Assembly: GCF_034190915.1 (NCBI RefSeq)
Contig: NW_026947485.1
Location: 34,671,519 to 34,735,518 of the forward strand
Length of the DNA stretch: 64,000 bases
Reading direction: 5' to 3'
Source: Cavia porcellus
Taxonomy: Eukaryota; Chordata; Mammalia; Rodentia; Caviidae
The notes beneath the pieces were generated by a model. The model saw only the letters and a program-made list of their open reading frames with translations, was not told the DNA's origin and ran no database searches. Positions 45,230-57,935 of this stretch are shown piece after piece; the stretch's first letter is position 1; every line of letters starts with the position of its first letter. A program made the translations under genes and the position numbers.

Positions 45230-47400
45230 AACCTGTAAGTTTTAGGAATCTTCTTAGCTGTTTGGGGATTTTTGGACTGCAGGAAGTAAAGTATTGGTTT
45301 CTTGTTTTCCTTCAGATTTGGGTTCTCTTAGATATGACGAGGCCCAAGTATTTTATTTCAAGACTGCAAAGTTTTGCCTTAGATTCAGAGGCCTTATAAC
45401 CTCTGCCTGCTAGAAAATTTAGCAGCACATGAATGCCTTGGATAGAGAGCCCTTCTGAGAAGGCACATGACTGTATATGGTCTACATATTGGACGACTGT
45501 GACTTGGGAAAATTCACAACATGCCAAGTCATGGGAAACCACTTGCCCAAAACAATGAGGACCGACTCTGAACACTTGAGAAAGTGTAGTCCAAGTCAGC
45601 TGAGAGGCCTGGTTTTGAGGATTTTCAAAGGCAAAAAGAAATCAGGCGTCTGTGTGTAAAGGAATATAAGAGAAGGCATCTTTTAAATCTAACACTGAAA
45701 ACTAACTACCATCTTTCCGGATCTGAGAAAGGGGAGGGTGTGGGTTAGGTGTCACCAGGGAAACTGCAACTATTGTGTCATTTGCCAATCTGAGGTCCTA
45801 TGTCAACCTCTGCTCTCCATTAGGCTTTTGAACTCTCAAGACTAGAGTGTTGCAAGGAGTGTTACAGGCTATAAGTAACCCTTAAATTATTAATTATAGG
45901 CAACAATCCTTTTTAAACTTCAGGCCTTAGAGGATGTTGTCTCTGCTGCAGAAAAATAGTGAGATTTTCAGATGTGTTTGCACTGGAGCCACTCTTACTG
46001 CTCTTCTTAGTTTACTGTGAGTACTTATACTTTAGGGTTTCTTTTTGTCTCCATGAGAGTGAGAGAAGATATCTGTCTCCAAGAGGGGAACTGGCCTTTT
46101 AGGCATAATCAAAAAGGAGTAGGAGAAGAGAAAGCCAGCCCAGTTATATCCCAAGTGTTGTGAGAAGTGAGAGTTACCTCCTCTCTAGTGATTCATTTTA
46201 CTGAAGTATGATGCCTGGAAGGAAGTCCACTTCAAAAACAGGACCGACAGACAGATGCTGGTGTCCAGTAGGCTGTTTGCTTGTTTTCCTATAGTCATGA
46301 TGGTCCAGGGCTCCTCCAAGCGGATGACAGTCCAGTCAGAGAGAGAAGGCAGAGAGTGCCCCAGGGCCCTTCAGTCTTGCTGGGCCAGCTGGTGAATGGG
46401 TCTGATTCTGAGATCTCTGTCTCGGAGGGCAGTCCATCTCCTAGAGGTCATCTTTCCTATCATGGCAGTCTCTGGAGTCTTCTTGTCAAGACAGTTTTTA
46501 TCCCAGTCCTTCTTAAGGTGGCCTGACTTTCTGCAGCAGTAGCAGGTGAGTTTAGTTGTCGAGCTCTTCTTGGAGTCCGAAAATCAGACTGAGAATCTAT
46601 TCCTTGTAAGGTCGCAGCCCAGGCAGCCACTTTTTTTTGGTCTCTTTTATTTTTATTCTTGGTCTCTTCCTGGCCTCGATTATAAAATACTAAGAGACAA
46701 TTCTCGTTAAGTATCCAAGTGAGCTATCTAGAGCATAAGCCATCTTTTGTAGGTTTTTTCTTAATATCTGAAACTGATTGGGAATTAAACTTGTCTTTAA
46801 GAATAATCTGTCCTTCTACCAAATCAGGAGCCAGAAATGTATATTTTATCAGTGCTTCTTATAAATGATCTAAGAAGGCAAAGGGGTTTAACCTTTTTTT
46901 GATGAATTGTTGACAATTTAAATTAATTAAAGGGTTTAGCTTTCATTTCTCTTGGATCTTTAGGAGTATAGATCTGAAGACATTTCTTATTTTAATCACT
47001 AATCTGGTTGGTAGGTCAGGAGGTGTCTTGTGTAGGGACAGCAGCTTGGGTAGGAATGGCCAGTAGGAACTGGTTGTTTTGGTGGCTACCTGTCCCCTGG
47101 TCCTTTAAAATTAACAATGTGATATTTATCTTTAAATGTAATAGCAGCCTTTAATGCTGTTTGTCTCTCTTTAGAAATCAGTGGTGATTTAAGAGTATCA
47201 TTATCTTTTTAGTCTAGTTTTTAAGTCTGAGTAAATCTCCTAAAGACCTCAGTGTATTTATCAAGGTCATCAGAAAACTTTCTTAAATTTTCTTTGATCT
47301 ATTTGAAGTTCCTGAGAGAAAAGGGCACATAGACATGGGTGGAGGAAAACAGAAAAATGTAAATCCCTATTTGATTTTCAGAGTGTCCTGCTCTGGAACA
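45230..47400 (-). pseudogene. Decayed class I (gammaretrovirus-like) ERV gag-pol
   Basis: The minus strand carries in order a capsid relic (FKQIKENLRKFSDD-like words near 47255-47345), a zinc knuckle at about 46505-46550 and an RT fragment at 45575-45312. The knuckle is CX2CX4HX4 with the last Cys changed to Trp. The RT fragment contains QVTVVQYVDHIQ, LNFLAGRGYK and KYLGLVISK. The catalytic Y-V-D-D reads YVDH. Many stops and frameshifts intervene. The rest of pol and env are missing before the LTR-like sequence at 44290-45010. Confidence 0.7.
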
Positions 47401-47776
47401 TGGCTGCTGTCTGAAGATGACCAGAAGATACGTCAGGTTTCACTAGCTGCCCTTACTAATACACATCTCTAGGAGTGAGGAGTCACACTCCTCACTCTAT
47501 CATGTGGTTTCAAAAGCACAAGCTACAAGTGATTCTAGCAATAATGGTCATGTTTGAAGAAGGAAGCCTTGCTAGCAAAATTAAACCATAATCAAAAGAC
47601 TTCAACAACTGCTTTCTAACTCTTTGAAAAAGAGTGAGGGAAAAAAAATTACAGGGGAAATTGGAAGTAGGTAGAGCACTTCCCAGCCCATGAAAGAGAT
47701 CGCCTCTAGAAATAGGTAAAGGTAAGTAATGGCTTGGAAAAATCCTACCCTGGGCGCTAGGACAAAAAGTCCGTTT

Positions 47777-47872
47777 ACACGTGTGACACATGTCACATGT
47801 CACATGTCACACACACGTGTTACATGTGTCACACATGACACAGGTCCCATGTTACACATGTGTGACACGTAT
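47777..47872. repeat. CACATGTG-rich imperfect palindrome
   Basis: Alternating CACGTG, CACATG and TGTCACATG units. The outer arms 47779-47793 and 47856-47870 are complementary at 14 of 15 bases. The tract could fold into a long hairpin and is dense in E-box-like CANNTG words. Confidence 0.8.
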
Positions 47873-47890
47873 AAGAAGGGGCTGAAAGCA

Positions 47891-48290
47891 GGCAGTGGAA
47901 ATGTAGGATTGTGCAAAACATCATGGGGTGGTGCGAATTGGGAGGGTCTCTAACAGGCCATTAACATGTAGGAGTGAGAGAAACATCACAGGGTGGTGTG
48001 AATCGGGAGGGTCTGAATCAGGCAGTGGAAATGTAGGATTGAGAAAAGCACCACGGGGTGGTTCTCATGGGGAGGTCCCGAAACATGAGGTGGAAATGTA
48101 GGTTTCTAAAAAACATCACAGAGTAGTGCATATAGCGAAGTCTGAGCCAGATTGGGAGGAGTGAGGAGTGAGAGGAGTGAGGAGTGTAGCAGTGAGAAAA
48201 ATACCACTGGGTGGTGCACATCTGGATGTTGTGAACCAGGCAGAGAAAACGTACGAGAGAAACATCACGGGGTAGTGCGCATTGAGAAAA
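47891..48290. repeat. 65-bp minisatellite, about six copies
   Basis: Four consecutive 65-bp units start at 47891, 47956, 48021 and 48086 (landmarks atgtagga, aacatcac, ggtggtg, gggagggtct). Two degraded units follow after a GGAGTGA-rich insert at about 48151-48185. It lies upstream (minus-strand sense) of the decayed ERV gag, where a leader would be. Confidence 0.85.
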
Positions 48291-48299
48291 AACAAAATC

Positions 48300-49470
48300 C
48301 AACAAGGCACATATAAAATCTTGTGGCTCCATATCCTGCATCCAGAACACATAGTGACAAATTGTGAGTTCCAAAGAACTTGAGCAGCCTCCTTCCTATA
48401 GCTTTCCATCACAGCCCATGTGGTCTCTCTCTTGGTTAACTCTATGCATATCCTGGAGATATCCTTGGCAGACATTGTATGCTCTGGCATCTTCAACTTC
48501 CTGGGCTCTCCACTGTACCTTTGGTTTCATTTCTACAGCTTCATGCACTGCCTCTCAGGAACTCATTGTCCGGGCTCCCAGATCTTTCTTTGAAATATGG
48601 ATGGAAACTTTCCTGAACCTGCAATGCTTATATTCTGCATACTGGTAGAACCAACATCACATGGATAATATCAAGGTCTGTTATCAGTGAGAGCTCATAG
48701 CTGGGCCCCTCTGACAATGGCTATGTTAGCCTCTGTGTGCCTAGATGGTTAAGCATGGTGAAGTGAATACTGGGATACCAGTCTCTAAGAGGCCATTCTC
48801 AATCAGGTGTCCCAAGGACTCTGCTCAAATGAAAGGTTGACATTTTTACTCTTGAGACTTTGATGGGTGGATTGCTGATTTCTTAGGTATATCCCTCAAA
48901 GGATATTTCTGCTTTTCCCTATGCAAACTAGTTGATTTCTTTTTAATGGCACCAATATCTTTGGCAACTGTAACTTCTTTGTCTTACCTTGACACGTGGT
49001 TCCTTCTGAGTCAAAATTAAATTAAGTTTTTCAAATTTTTCTGCCCTGTTTTTTGTCCCCAATTCTTGCTGTAAATCTTGATAACAGCAGCCAGCAGTAC
49101 CTATGCCATATCCTGAGTGCTGGACTACTTTGAAACTGCCTCTATCAATTCAGTTACCCACCACTCTTAATCTCAGTTTTGTGTAGTATTAGGGGATGGA
49201 AAATTATAAACAATTTTTCTTCTAAGTGTACTCTCTAGTAGAATTTTCAGTGGAATCCTTGTTTCCAACTGAAACTCCTGAGCTTGATATTTCCTGAAAG
49301 CATTCCTAGGAGCTTTCTGGTCTTCTGGCTCCAACCAGAAACCAATCGTCATGTTCTTATAGCATTGTAAGGCTTCTCTAGCCCATATCTCAAGCCCTTC
49401 CAAATTTCTTTCACAAACCAGTTCCAAAGTCGTCTAAATTACATGGTCTGGTATAACTTCATTTCTAGTA
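48300..49470. other. Unassigned; possibly more of the decayed ERV or other repeats
   Basis: No intact gene is visible. The minus-strand ERV's 5' LTR would be expected in this interval but I cannot define one. Confidence 0.35.
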
Positions 49471-49478
49471 CTAATTTT

Positions 49479-49870
49479 CTATATTAGTTAGCTTTTCCAC
49501 TGCTGGACACAATACCTGACATCCACAATTTAAATGAATTGTGCCTCATTTTTTAATGGGATTTAGTCATGATCAGCTGGCTTCAAGGCAGAAGCATCAT
49601 GCAGGAAAGCATGGTGGAGCAAAATCAGTTCGTTTATTATGGCTGAAAAGGACAGCAAGAGAAGAGTACAAGAGAAGAAAGGACAAGGAATTAGACAGAC
49701 CCCAAGTTCACAACTTTATGACACACTCAAAAACACACTCAGAAGTGTGTCCCATTAATCCTTCATATGGATCCCAAAGCAAATCAAACTGACACTCTAC
49801 CCTAACTAGCACAGGAGGGATAGGACCTGGTCTTAGATGCCCACTATTCTCCCCAGCATATCCTTTTCTT
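49479..49870 (-). mobile_element. MaLR-type LTR
   Basis: The minus strand ends with cttgaagccagctgatcatg, gtcaggtattgtgtccagca and gtggaaaagctaactaa, the MaLR 3' signature also seen at 31032 and 59483. Confidence 0.6.
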
Positions 49871-50214
49871 AATTTCTGTTTTAAGCTATTGTCCATTTTT
49901 CTTTTTTTTTTTTTACCTGTTGCCTCCTTTCTTCAATGACAAGCTCTCTTCAGCCAATTTTACAAATGCAGCATTGTTGTTTTCATTGTTTTTTACCCAT
50001 TTTTTTCCTCCTAAATTGTGTATTTTTAAATAGCCTGCTTCTAAGCAATTTGTTGAATGGTGGCGATAAGGAAACCTACTAGATATCATTGAAAAAGTGG
50101 CCTTTGCCTTTATGTTACTCAGAGCTAAGATAATCATTAATACTGAAAATGAAGATCTTTTACTGGTAATGTATATTTGAACAAATATTTGACCTATGTT
50201 ATCATTCATTTTCT

Positions 50215-50324
50215 AACAATTCTTTTTTTTTTTTTTTTTTTTTTTTTTTGATACCAGGGATCGTACTCATGACCTTGTGCTTGCCAGGCAGGTGCTTATG
50301 CTGCTGAGCTAAATCCCTAGCCCC
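50215..50324 (-). repeat. ID SINE
   Basis: Minus-strand ID (ggggctagggatttagctca) with a long A tail (a T run at about 50222-50249). TSD tatcattcattttct / tatcatccattttct (50200-50214, 50325-50339), one mismatch. Confidence 0.9.
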
Positions 50325-50892
50325 TATCATCCATTTTCTTATCTGAAAACCAAGAATAATAAATCCATTATGAAGATTTAATAGGATAATTAAATAAAAG
50401 AGTGCAACTGCAACATTGACCATTGATTGGGACACAAACAACAACTAGTGAATGTTAATCCTTTTTTTCTGCCTCTTCCATAGAAATTTGAAATTTCAAT
50501 TTGATTTTATACTATTAGGGCGGAAAAATATATTTCCTTTTTTTGTCACTAGGCTCATAGCTGAGGCCCCTACAACAAAATGCAAGAGTAACTTTGGAAA
50601 AAGCATACAAATTTATTTAGTAAGTTGCACATAACATGGGAGCCTCCTGAAGGAAATGAAGACCAGAAGAAGCAGTTAAAATAATGCATTTCATGTTAAT
50701 TTGATGAAAAGTGAACTCATGGAGAAGTATGATTAGTGAAACAGGGGTGATTCAAAGATAGTAATAAACTGGGGGAATCCTAGCAAGGCCTACTCACTTG
50801 AGTTTTTCTCTGTGTCCTTTTCTCTTCAAAGACAAAAATATTTGTTTCTTCTAAGCACAAGGAGGACATTACTGGAAGGAAAGTTTTGTGAC

Positions 50893-51349
50893 TGTCTTGG
50901 TTACATTTCTCACTGCTGAAACAAAATTCACAACACTCAAGGTTAGAGGAAAGCTTTATTGTAGCTCACAGTTTGTAGAAGTTTAGTCCATAGTTGGCTG
51001 TCTCCAAGGCATCATGGCAGAGGGACATTGCAGATGAGAAGTAGGTAGCAGAAGGCATAAAAAAGCAAAGTAATAAGGCAGCCATAGCAGCCTGCCTCTC
51101 CCTTTTATGTCTCCCAGACTACCTACACTTTAGATGGTACCACCCACGCCCAGAGTGGGCTTTCCCATTATCCACATCCAGAACTATGCTAAGTCAATCA
51201 CCAGCTTAAGTTAAAAGTAATCACACACCCTTAATCTCAGCATGGTACACTTAATCCCAGTACCATACACTTAATCCCAGCCACCTCTGAAAAGCCCCAT
51301 CTATGATCACATGAGGTTCTGGGGGGACATCTAGACACAAGCCATAACA
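50893..51349 (-). mobile_element. MaLR-type solo LTR, complete (457 bp)
   Basis: The minus strand starts TGTTATGGCTTGTGTCTAGA and ends AACCAAGACA. It contains gccaactatggactaaactt and an AATAAA in ctacaataaagctttcc. The ends are TG and CA as expected of an LTR. No TSD is evident. Confidence 0.75.
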
Positions 51350-52099
51350 AAAAATGCACTTCAAGTAAGTTCATAAAATCCTTTCTAGGTTTTATGACCT
51401 TCTTCAGGGGACAAAGTTGAGAAAAGGTCAGTGAGTGACTTGTTTGCTTCTTTATTTTTCTCATATTTCTTTGTCATTAGTGAGGTCTAATGAGGTCCCT
51501 GAAAGGGGAATCTCAACTTGCCCCACTCTAGAGAACCTTGTATGTTCATGGACTTCTGTCGCAGAAAATAAATTTTTGGGATACATCAGTGAGATGTTTA
51601 TTATGTAGGTTTATTAGGTAGAGCTAAAGAAGTACACAGTTGGTAAAACAGAGTGCAGGCCCTCAAAGGCACATTATGATTAGGGATGCAAGTATTAATG
51701 TGTACTTGGAGGTGTCTTCAACATAGATGAGGATGTGTATTCCTAGTGTGGGTCAAGTTACTCATTTAGTTAGCTGTGTTAGATGGAAACTATTTGCACA
51801 TTTCCAAGTTCAGGGATATGCTGCCCACTTAATAACACTGTTTTCTTGAGGTTGGAAGTCTGGGAGGATAAGCACAGGTTCAATATACAGGTGAAAATCA
51901 CAGGCCCAATTTATAGGCTTGCTGTACTTTCAAACCCAAAAAACTTTTGGACAGTATAACCTTGGGTAATTTGTGCCTTAAAGTCACAGTTGTCTTAAAA
52001 ATAGAGTTTTAAAGTTATATGTTTTCTTGTCTTCTCTCTCCCTATCTTTACTTCTTCTATCCAATCTCACTTCTACTTGAATATTTAATATACTATGGT

Positions 52100-52395
52100 A
52101 CTATTTGGTGGTGGAGGTATTAGGCTGGGTTAGCAAACCAAAGCCCAATGTAAACAGCAAAACAAGAGATTTGACCAATCAGAAAGCTTTCCAGCCTAAC
52201 CCATCCTATATTATCTTTGCTTCTGCATTAACCTTTATATGCTGACTGCATGGCTGCTGCAGAAGCTGGGCTCTCTGTGTCGCTCTGGTTTTCAGTATTG
52301 CCTGATTTTCAAATCACTCTTTCATCAAATAAACTCCATCTTATCTCTTTACAACTTTTCTCTTATCAAAAGTAACAAAACAAAACAAAAACACT
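52100..52395 (+). mobile_element. Putative ERV-type LTR 3' part
   Basis: CCAAT (ttgaccaatcagaaagc), a TATA-like ctttatatgctg (about 52230) and AATAAA (52328-52333) lie in LTR order and spacing. Outer edges are not defined. Confidence 0.4.
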
Positions 52396-52399
52396 CATT

Positions 52400-54125
52400 T
52401 TGAAGATGAGGTAGAATCCCATGATGAGATGCATCTAACTAGCAAAGGTAGAAGTACATACCTGATGTGCACAGATAGCTTAGCAAGGGCTTGAAGTCTT
52501 CTCTTCAGAAGAGAGCAGCATACTGTGCTTCCGGTAAGGTGGCCACCAGAAATGGTGGTCAACAGTCACTTGAGATGTGACTAACACAATTGTGATGTAC
52601 TTTAAGTGTGAAATAAACTCTGGATTTTGAATACTTCTTACCATAAAAGGAAAATGTTTTACTAAATTAAAACATTGTGTATAGAAATGATAATGTTTAT
52701 TTTGGACACATTAGGATCATATTATGAAAAATACTAATTTCATCTGTTTTTTACCTTTTTAATATGGCTATTAGAAAATTTTGAATTACGTGTGGCTCTT
52801 TTTCTAGTTCATTGTTCAGCACTGAAGCAGTAAGTAGTTTTGGTGACAAGCCGTCCTATGAGATCTTAGTGTTACTGGCTTAACAAGCTTTGGTGACAAG
52901 AGATCACAGAAGATATTATTCACTCGTACCTGTCTTAATACATACTTAAGCACAGAAGGAGTTACAATCAAGTATGAATTATTATATTTTAGGACCTTTA
53001 ACTATTCACCAGAGCTCTTCTTATTTGGCTTTAAAGAAAGGATTTCTCTCTTTATTGTTCTGAAACTCTTTGACATCTGCTCAAGCTGTTTCTTTTATAC
53101 CTTTCTCCTGATGCATCAATTAAGAAGGCTTTGATGGCCTGAGCTTCCCGTCTGACAGAGCTCCCTGCTCACCTGCTAATTAACTCTCCAAAGAAAGCAC
53201 AGGATTTGCCATGTCACAAAGGCTTCCATTTCCGGTTCCTGCTTTGGTAAGCAGAACAAGCAAATCAACTGGCCAGGTTCATGCTTTTGTCTTTCAGGTT
53301 GAGAGAGATTTTTCCTTGACAAATAATAGAGCTTTTCCATGACTTCATCTCTGCATAGAGAAGGATCACTTTGCTAAAAGCATGACTCAAGTAGTTTTTC
53401 CAGTGACCAGGACTTTTCTTTGCTAGTATCCTAGTACTCAGAAACAACCCCCAAAATTTGAATAGATCAAACAGCCTTTAAATGTATTAACAGAGTGGGT
53501 CTTCTGCTGTTGCATTTCATTTTATTTCCTGGAGAGCAGAACTGCTGTTCTTCAGTGGGCTTCAAAATTTCACTTCTCTTGTGGAGGTGGATGTTGTTAT
53601 ATTTTCTGCCAAGTTCAACTTCCTGCTGGACTCTTCCACTTAGAGGCCCCACAATCAGTGTGTGCAAGACAAGCTCCCCTCCACCCCTGGGGCTCTTCTT
53701 CCTCATCACAGCTGTTCACTGCAGCTGTTCATCGGCTACCATCCTCGGAGTCACCAGACCCAAAACATCGGTGACATTGCTTTCAGTCCCTTTCTCTCTA
53801 TTGTTTCCCACTAGCAAACTTTGTCACATCAACATAGTGTCACTTCTTATCCTCATCCCCTCTTTGTTGTCAATTTCTTAATTCATACTTTGTCAGCTTC
53901 CTTTTCAGATGCATGCCACAGCTTCTCACTTTGCCAGCTTCTTGGCTCTTTTTCCCCCCTAGGGAGCGGCATGTGAGTTCACCTTTCTATGGGGATCTGC
54001 GCAAGTCACTCCCTGGTGTAGGACTTGGCTCCCTGTGGTCTAGATCGTCAGGCCACCCCCTCAAAGCATGTTAGGCCAAAGAAGATACAAACAAATATGA
54101 ACAGAAAAACAAGAAAACTCCCCAC

Positions 54126-54156
<31 letters not shown>

Positions 54157-54820
54157 AAATTTTCCTAGAATTCAAAATCTTCTGTTGTTTGGAAACAATA
54201 TTCCTTCCTATGACACCTTTCCAAGCAGAAGGTCTAGTAGTACAGCCTGTTCTCCACACCTAGGTATGTATTCTTGATCTACTGGGTTCATTCTCATCTC
54301 TGTTACCAGAAAGGAAGCTGAGGGCTTCTACCAAGGGGAGATCAGAGATCCAGCTCAGCCCAGACAAGAATTTGTTCCACTGAGGACAGAATGCAAAAGT
54401 AGCCATGCACTGAGGCAAATAACCAGGCAAGATTAGAGTAACAGAGTGACAGCACAAATAGTTAGGGAAAATTAAAGACGAAAGGAGAAGCTAGAAGGGA
54501 GACTTACCAAGAAGAGAAAGGAAAAGAGGTTTATCAGAATGCTTATTAACATGTGGGGCTCCATTTACACTGAAAAAATACTGCTGATCCATTGTAAATA
54601 TCCTGTTTTTTGTTTCAGAGGGTTCTATTTGCATCTTTGGTTGAGCACTCTTGCAAAGTGCTCATAATGATTTTAATGTTTTGGTACACTGTGGTCTGCA
54701 AATGTAAAAGTGACAAACAGGTTGCTTAAGTGGGTTTGACCACTAGCTTGTGGATGCCTAATTCCCTACCTAACACCCCTCTGTACCTTCATCTGAGGCT
54801 TTTTCCATGCCTAAAATAGA
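52400..54820. other. Unassigned intergenic DNA
   Basis: No gene is recognised. A 128-codon frame at 53495-53881 is low in complexity and has no domain. A poly(A) run lies at 54125-54151. Confidence 0.45.

Positions 54821-54824
<4 letters not shown>

Positions 54825-54868
<44 letters not shown>
54825..54868. repeat. (TA)n microsatellite
   Basis: About 22 uninterrupted TA units at the edge of an old interspersed repeat. Confidence 0.95.
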
Positions 54869-54871
<3 letters not shown>

Positions 54872-55571
54872 TTTACTAGGGCTGCTGTTACAACAACCAC
54901 TAACTGGGTGACTTAAAACAACTGAAATTTACTGTCTTACATATCTGGAAGCAAGAAGTCTGCAATCAGGGTATCAGCAGGGCTGCTCCCTCTAAAAGCC
55001 TCTCTTCTAGTTTCACTTAGTTCTGTGACTTGTGGCAACATAACTCCTGCATTTATATGGAGTCTTTCCATATGTGTGCCTGTCTCCACATTTCCTCCAG
55101 GAGGGGAGAAAAGCAATACATTTCCTTCATCTACTTTATAGTTAAAAACTGAGACTCCTATAATAAGAGATGTTAACAAGAGACAAACATGTACATTTAT
55201 TCAATATAAGCTTTATGTCACACTGGAACCTTCATAAATGGAGACACAAAGCAATGGGGACACCTGTGTATTTGTATGGATAATTGTGCAGAGGTGTGAG
55301 TGGAGGACAAGGGTAGGGGACTTAGCAAGACCTTTGCTCAGATTCTCCTTGATACTCCTGCATTATATTCTTCTCCACTGGCGTGGAGCAACATAACTGT
55401 CTCATGAGAGTCTTCAAGAGAGACGAGCAGGAGAAAGTGTGCAAATGACCTTCTAAAGTTTTGTGGTTTATTTCAGGGTGATGGAAAAGTGAGAAGGAAC
55501 TTCTTGCTGTTTTAGTTTTCTCAAATGTCAACACGCTATATTTGGGATAGCTTGTCCTAAGCTCCATCATC

Positions 55572-55618
<47 letters not shown>

Positions 55619-55766
55619 CACTTTTATTGGAAAATGTAACCTAGAGACCTACTTATTCCAATATGCTATCATCTTAACTAATTACATCTACAAGAACTTA
55701 TTTCCAAATATGGTCATGACTTCAATAGAGAAATTTTGGGAGGACATAGTTTAATGCATAGCATCC
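54869..55766 (+). repeat. Old mammalian interspersed repeat with a later insertion
   Basis: It starts ctagggctgctgttacaaca, gggtgacttaaaacaactga and ends tatggtcatgacttcaatag plus aattttgggaggacatag, the two ends of a widespread MLT/MER-type element. Between about 55180 and 55620 a second unidentified repeat intervenes, ending (minus sense) in gaataaatgtacatgtttgt and carrying a (TA)n tract at 55576-55613. Confidence 0.5.
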
Positions 55767-55769
55767 TCT

Positions 55770-57235
55770 TTTAAGACAAGCCCAAATGCCACCTACTTCT
55801 GGAAACATGCTTGACTCTTTTCCCATTTCTGTACCCCTTGACATGTTTTCTATTCCCCCTTGAGAGCCTGTGGCTTGAATAAATCAGAACCTTTTCCATA
55901 TTTTTTAACCAAAAAACACTGGTTTTGTGTCTGGTTCAGAAATTTGGCTCCAAGCTATCTTCCAAAGAGAATGTGGACCTTGCCTGTACAGCCTCTAAAT
56001 CTCATGCCTGTGTCCCATTGGCCTTGGAGAATGGAGGACAGGAAGCATAAGAGTTCTCCAGGAACCACAAGAGGTCTCCTTGGTTATTCTTTGCCTCAAA
56101 ACAGCAGTGTGGTTCTGTGGACAGCCCTGAGGACTTCTTCACCTCTAGAGACTGGAGGGGGCACCTCCAATGGCTGTGGAAGGAGAACTGAAGTTGTTCT
56201 GAACCATCCTCATCCCTGCCAGCAACTTTCCCATCCCGAGCAGGTAATTCGCTTGTTAAGATGCAGATCTTGATTTCTTTTCACAGCCTCCTCAGCCACA
56301 TTTTGTGGTTTTGATTAGGGAGATAGAGCCTTTTGTGTGAGAACTGGGTCGGGTCACAACATTTAATAAAACTATCATGACTGATGTGAGCACTACACAC
56401 AAAAGGGGGCAAGAGTCACACTGCTGCACTCTCTGTGGCATGAAATTGTGCAGCTTGCACTTGGGTAGAGACCTTTTTGATGTCACAGGGTGAGGGATTA
56501 AGTCATAATTATGTAGATTTAAACTACCTTCCAGCAAACCCACTGGCAGTTCTTCATTAACATCACAGCAGGCTTTAATTCCAGCATAAGACTGATCATC
56601 CTTCAGCCGCCTGACATCCCGCCTACAGAATTTGTTTGGAATTAAGCAGGGACCTTGGTTGAAAAGAACATCGGGTGCTGTTTCACGACTTTTATCTTAG
56701 ATTTTGCATTGACTAATATGTGTGAGCCCACCTTTCGTGACAGAACGTAAGACAGCATACACGTCTGGCCCCACACACCTGCTTTCACAGTCCACTGGCC
56801 CCTGTGCTGGAATCTGAGAACAAGTAGTTATTAGGACCTTGAATAAAACTGCTCATTTAAGTTTGATCAGAAACGTTGCAGCCCCAAGTCAGATTTTTCA
56901 GCCCTAGAATCACTTATGACTGAGATGCCCAATGGAATACACCGTGGAACTCATTTTGTATCTGTAACAAGGAATCTTTAGCTTACTTTAAATTTGATGG
57001 TACCTAGTTTCTAACAAAAGCACAGAGGAGATATCAAAGAGTTGGGAGGGACCATCTGAGCCAGTGGATATCTAAACAGACTTAGCCAGGAGACGCTTTT
57101 AAAAAAAGAACACATTAACAGGCTTTGTTCCAGACCTACTAAATCAACATTTCCATTTGCTTGAAGCTGGATTTTCTCCTTTTTGAGCTTTTTGAGGCTT
57201 AGTTTTAATCGGTGCAACTTTCTAATTCTTCTTTA
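55770..57235. other. Unassigned intergenic DNA
   Basis: No gene is recognised. A 137-codon frame at 55860-56273 shows no domain. Confidence 0.45.
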
Positions 57236-57239
57236 TCAC

Positions 57240-57395
57240 CTCTGATAATTGTTTTTATTTTATTCTATTTTATTGTGACAGGATCTCTATATGCAGTCCA
57301 GGGCATCTCAAACTGCTGGGCTCAGTGATCCTTGTAGCTCAGCATCCTGAATACTGGAACTACAGGCAGTGGGTGTCACTGTGTTCAACTTGTTT
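57240..57395 (-). repeat. B1-like SINE, old
   Basis: The minus strand reads gaacacagtgacacccactg, ctgtagttccagtattcagg and agcagtttgagatgccctgg, with a TTTTA-rich tail. Confidence 0.7.
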
Positions 57396-57774
57396 TTAAA
57401 TTTTTTATCTTAACTTCTTTATGTATATATTTAATGGTTCCAGAGACTTCAAATGCTTCCTGGAAAACAGATGGTGGTGGTGGTGAGTATCAAATTATAC
57501 ATAAATGTGAAAATAGAGATCATCTGTGCTGAAACAATCCTCTAGGCACCAGAGATGAAAATCACATCCATCATCTGTGATAAGTGGCCATCTATCTTCA
57601 GTTGAAATCTTGAAATGACAAGCAGCATACTACTTTCAAATGTGATTTATTCCATTGTGGACTGCTCTTATTATGTGAAGTTCTTCCCTGTATTAAAACA
57701 AAATTATACGTGACAACATTTCCCTATTTGTTTTCATTCTTTCCTCTCATTGTTTTAGAGGATTTTTTCCCCTT

Positions 57775-57935
57775 CATCATGTACCAGTTACTATTGCTGC
57801 ATAACAAATTATTCCAGAGCTTAATTGCTTAAACAATAAGCATGCTTTGTGTGAGATGGATAGTCACCAAGGGTCAAGAATCAAGGAAAAATGACCTGGG
57901 TGACTCTGGCTCAGGTTTACCCATCAGGTAATTAT
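57775..57935 (+). repeat. Old mammalian interspersed repeat (MER/MLT-like)
   Basis: taccagttactattgctgca, taacaaattattccagagct and taattgcttaaacaataagc form a familiar start of a widespread ancient repeat. The family name is uncertain. Confidence 0.5.

Noticed and set aside
47891..48290. Regular direct repeats as a CRISPR array
   Set aside because: Units are contiguous 65-bp tandem copies without unique spacers, in a mammalian genome.
9445..50324. ID elements as functional tRNA genes
   Set aside because: They keep A- and B-box-like words but have A tails and TSDs and do not fold into a full cloverleaf. They are SINEs.
53495..53881. 128-codon plus-strand frame
   Set aside because: No recognisable family, Ser/Leu-rich, and no exon signals.
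55860..56273. 137-codon plus-strand frame
   Set aside because: No domain and no promoter or exon context. A chance frame is more likely.
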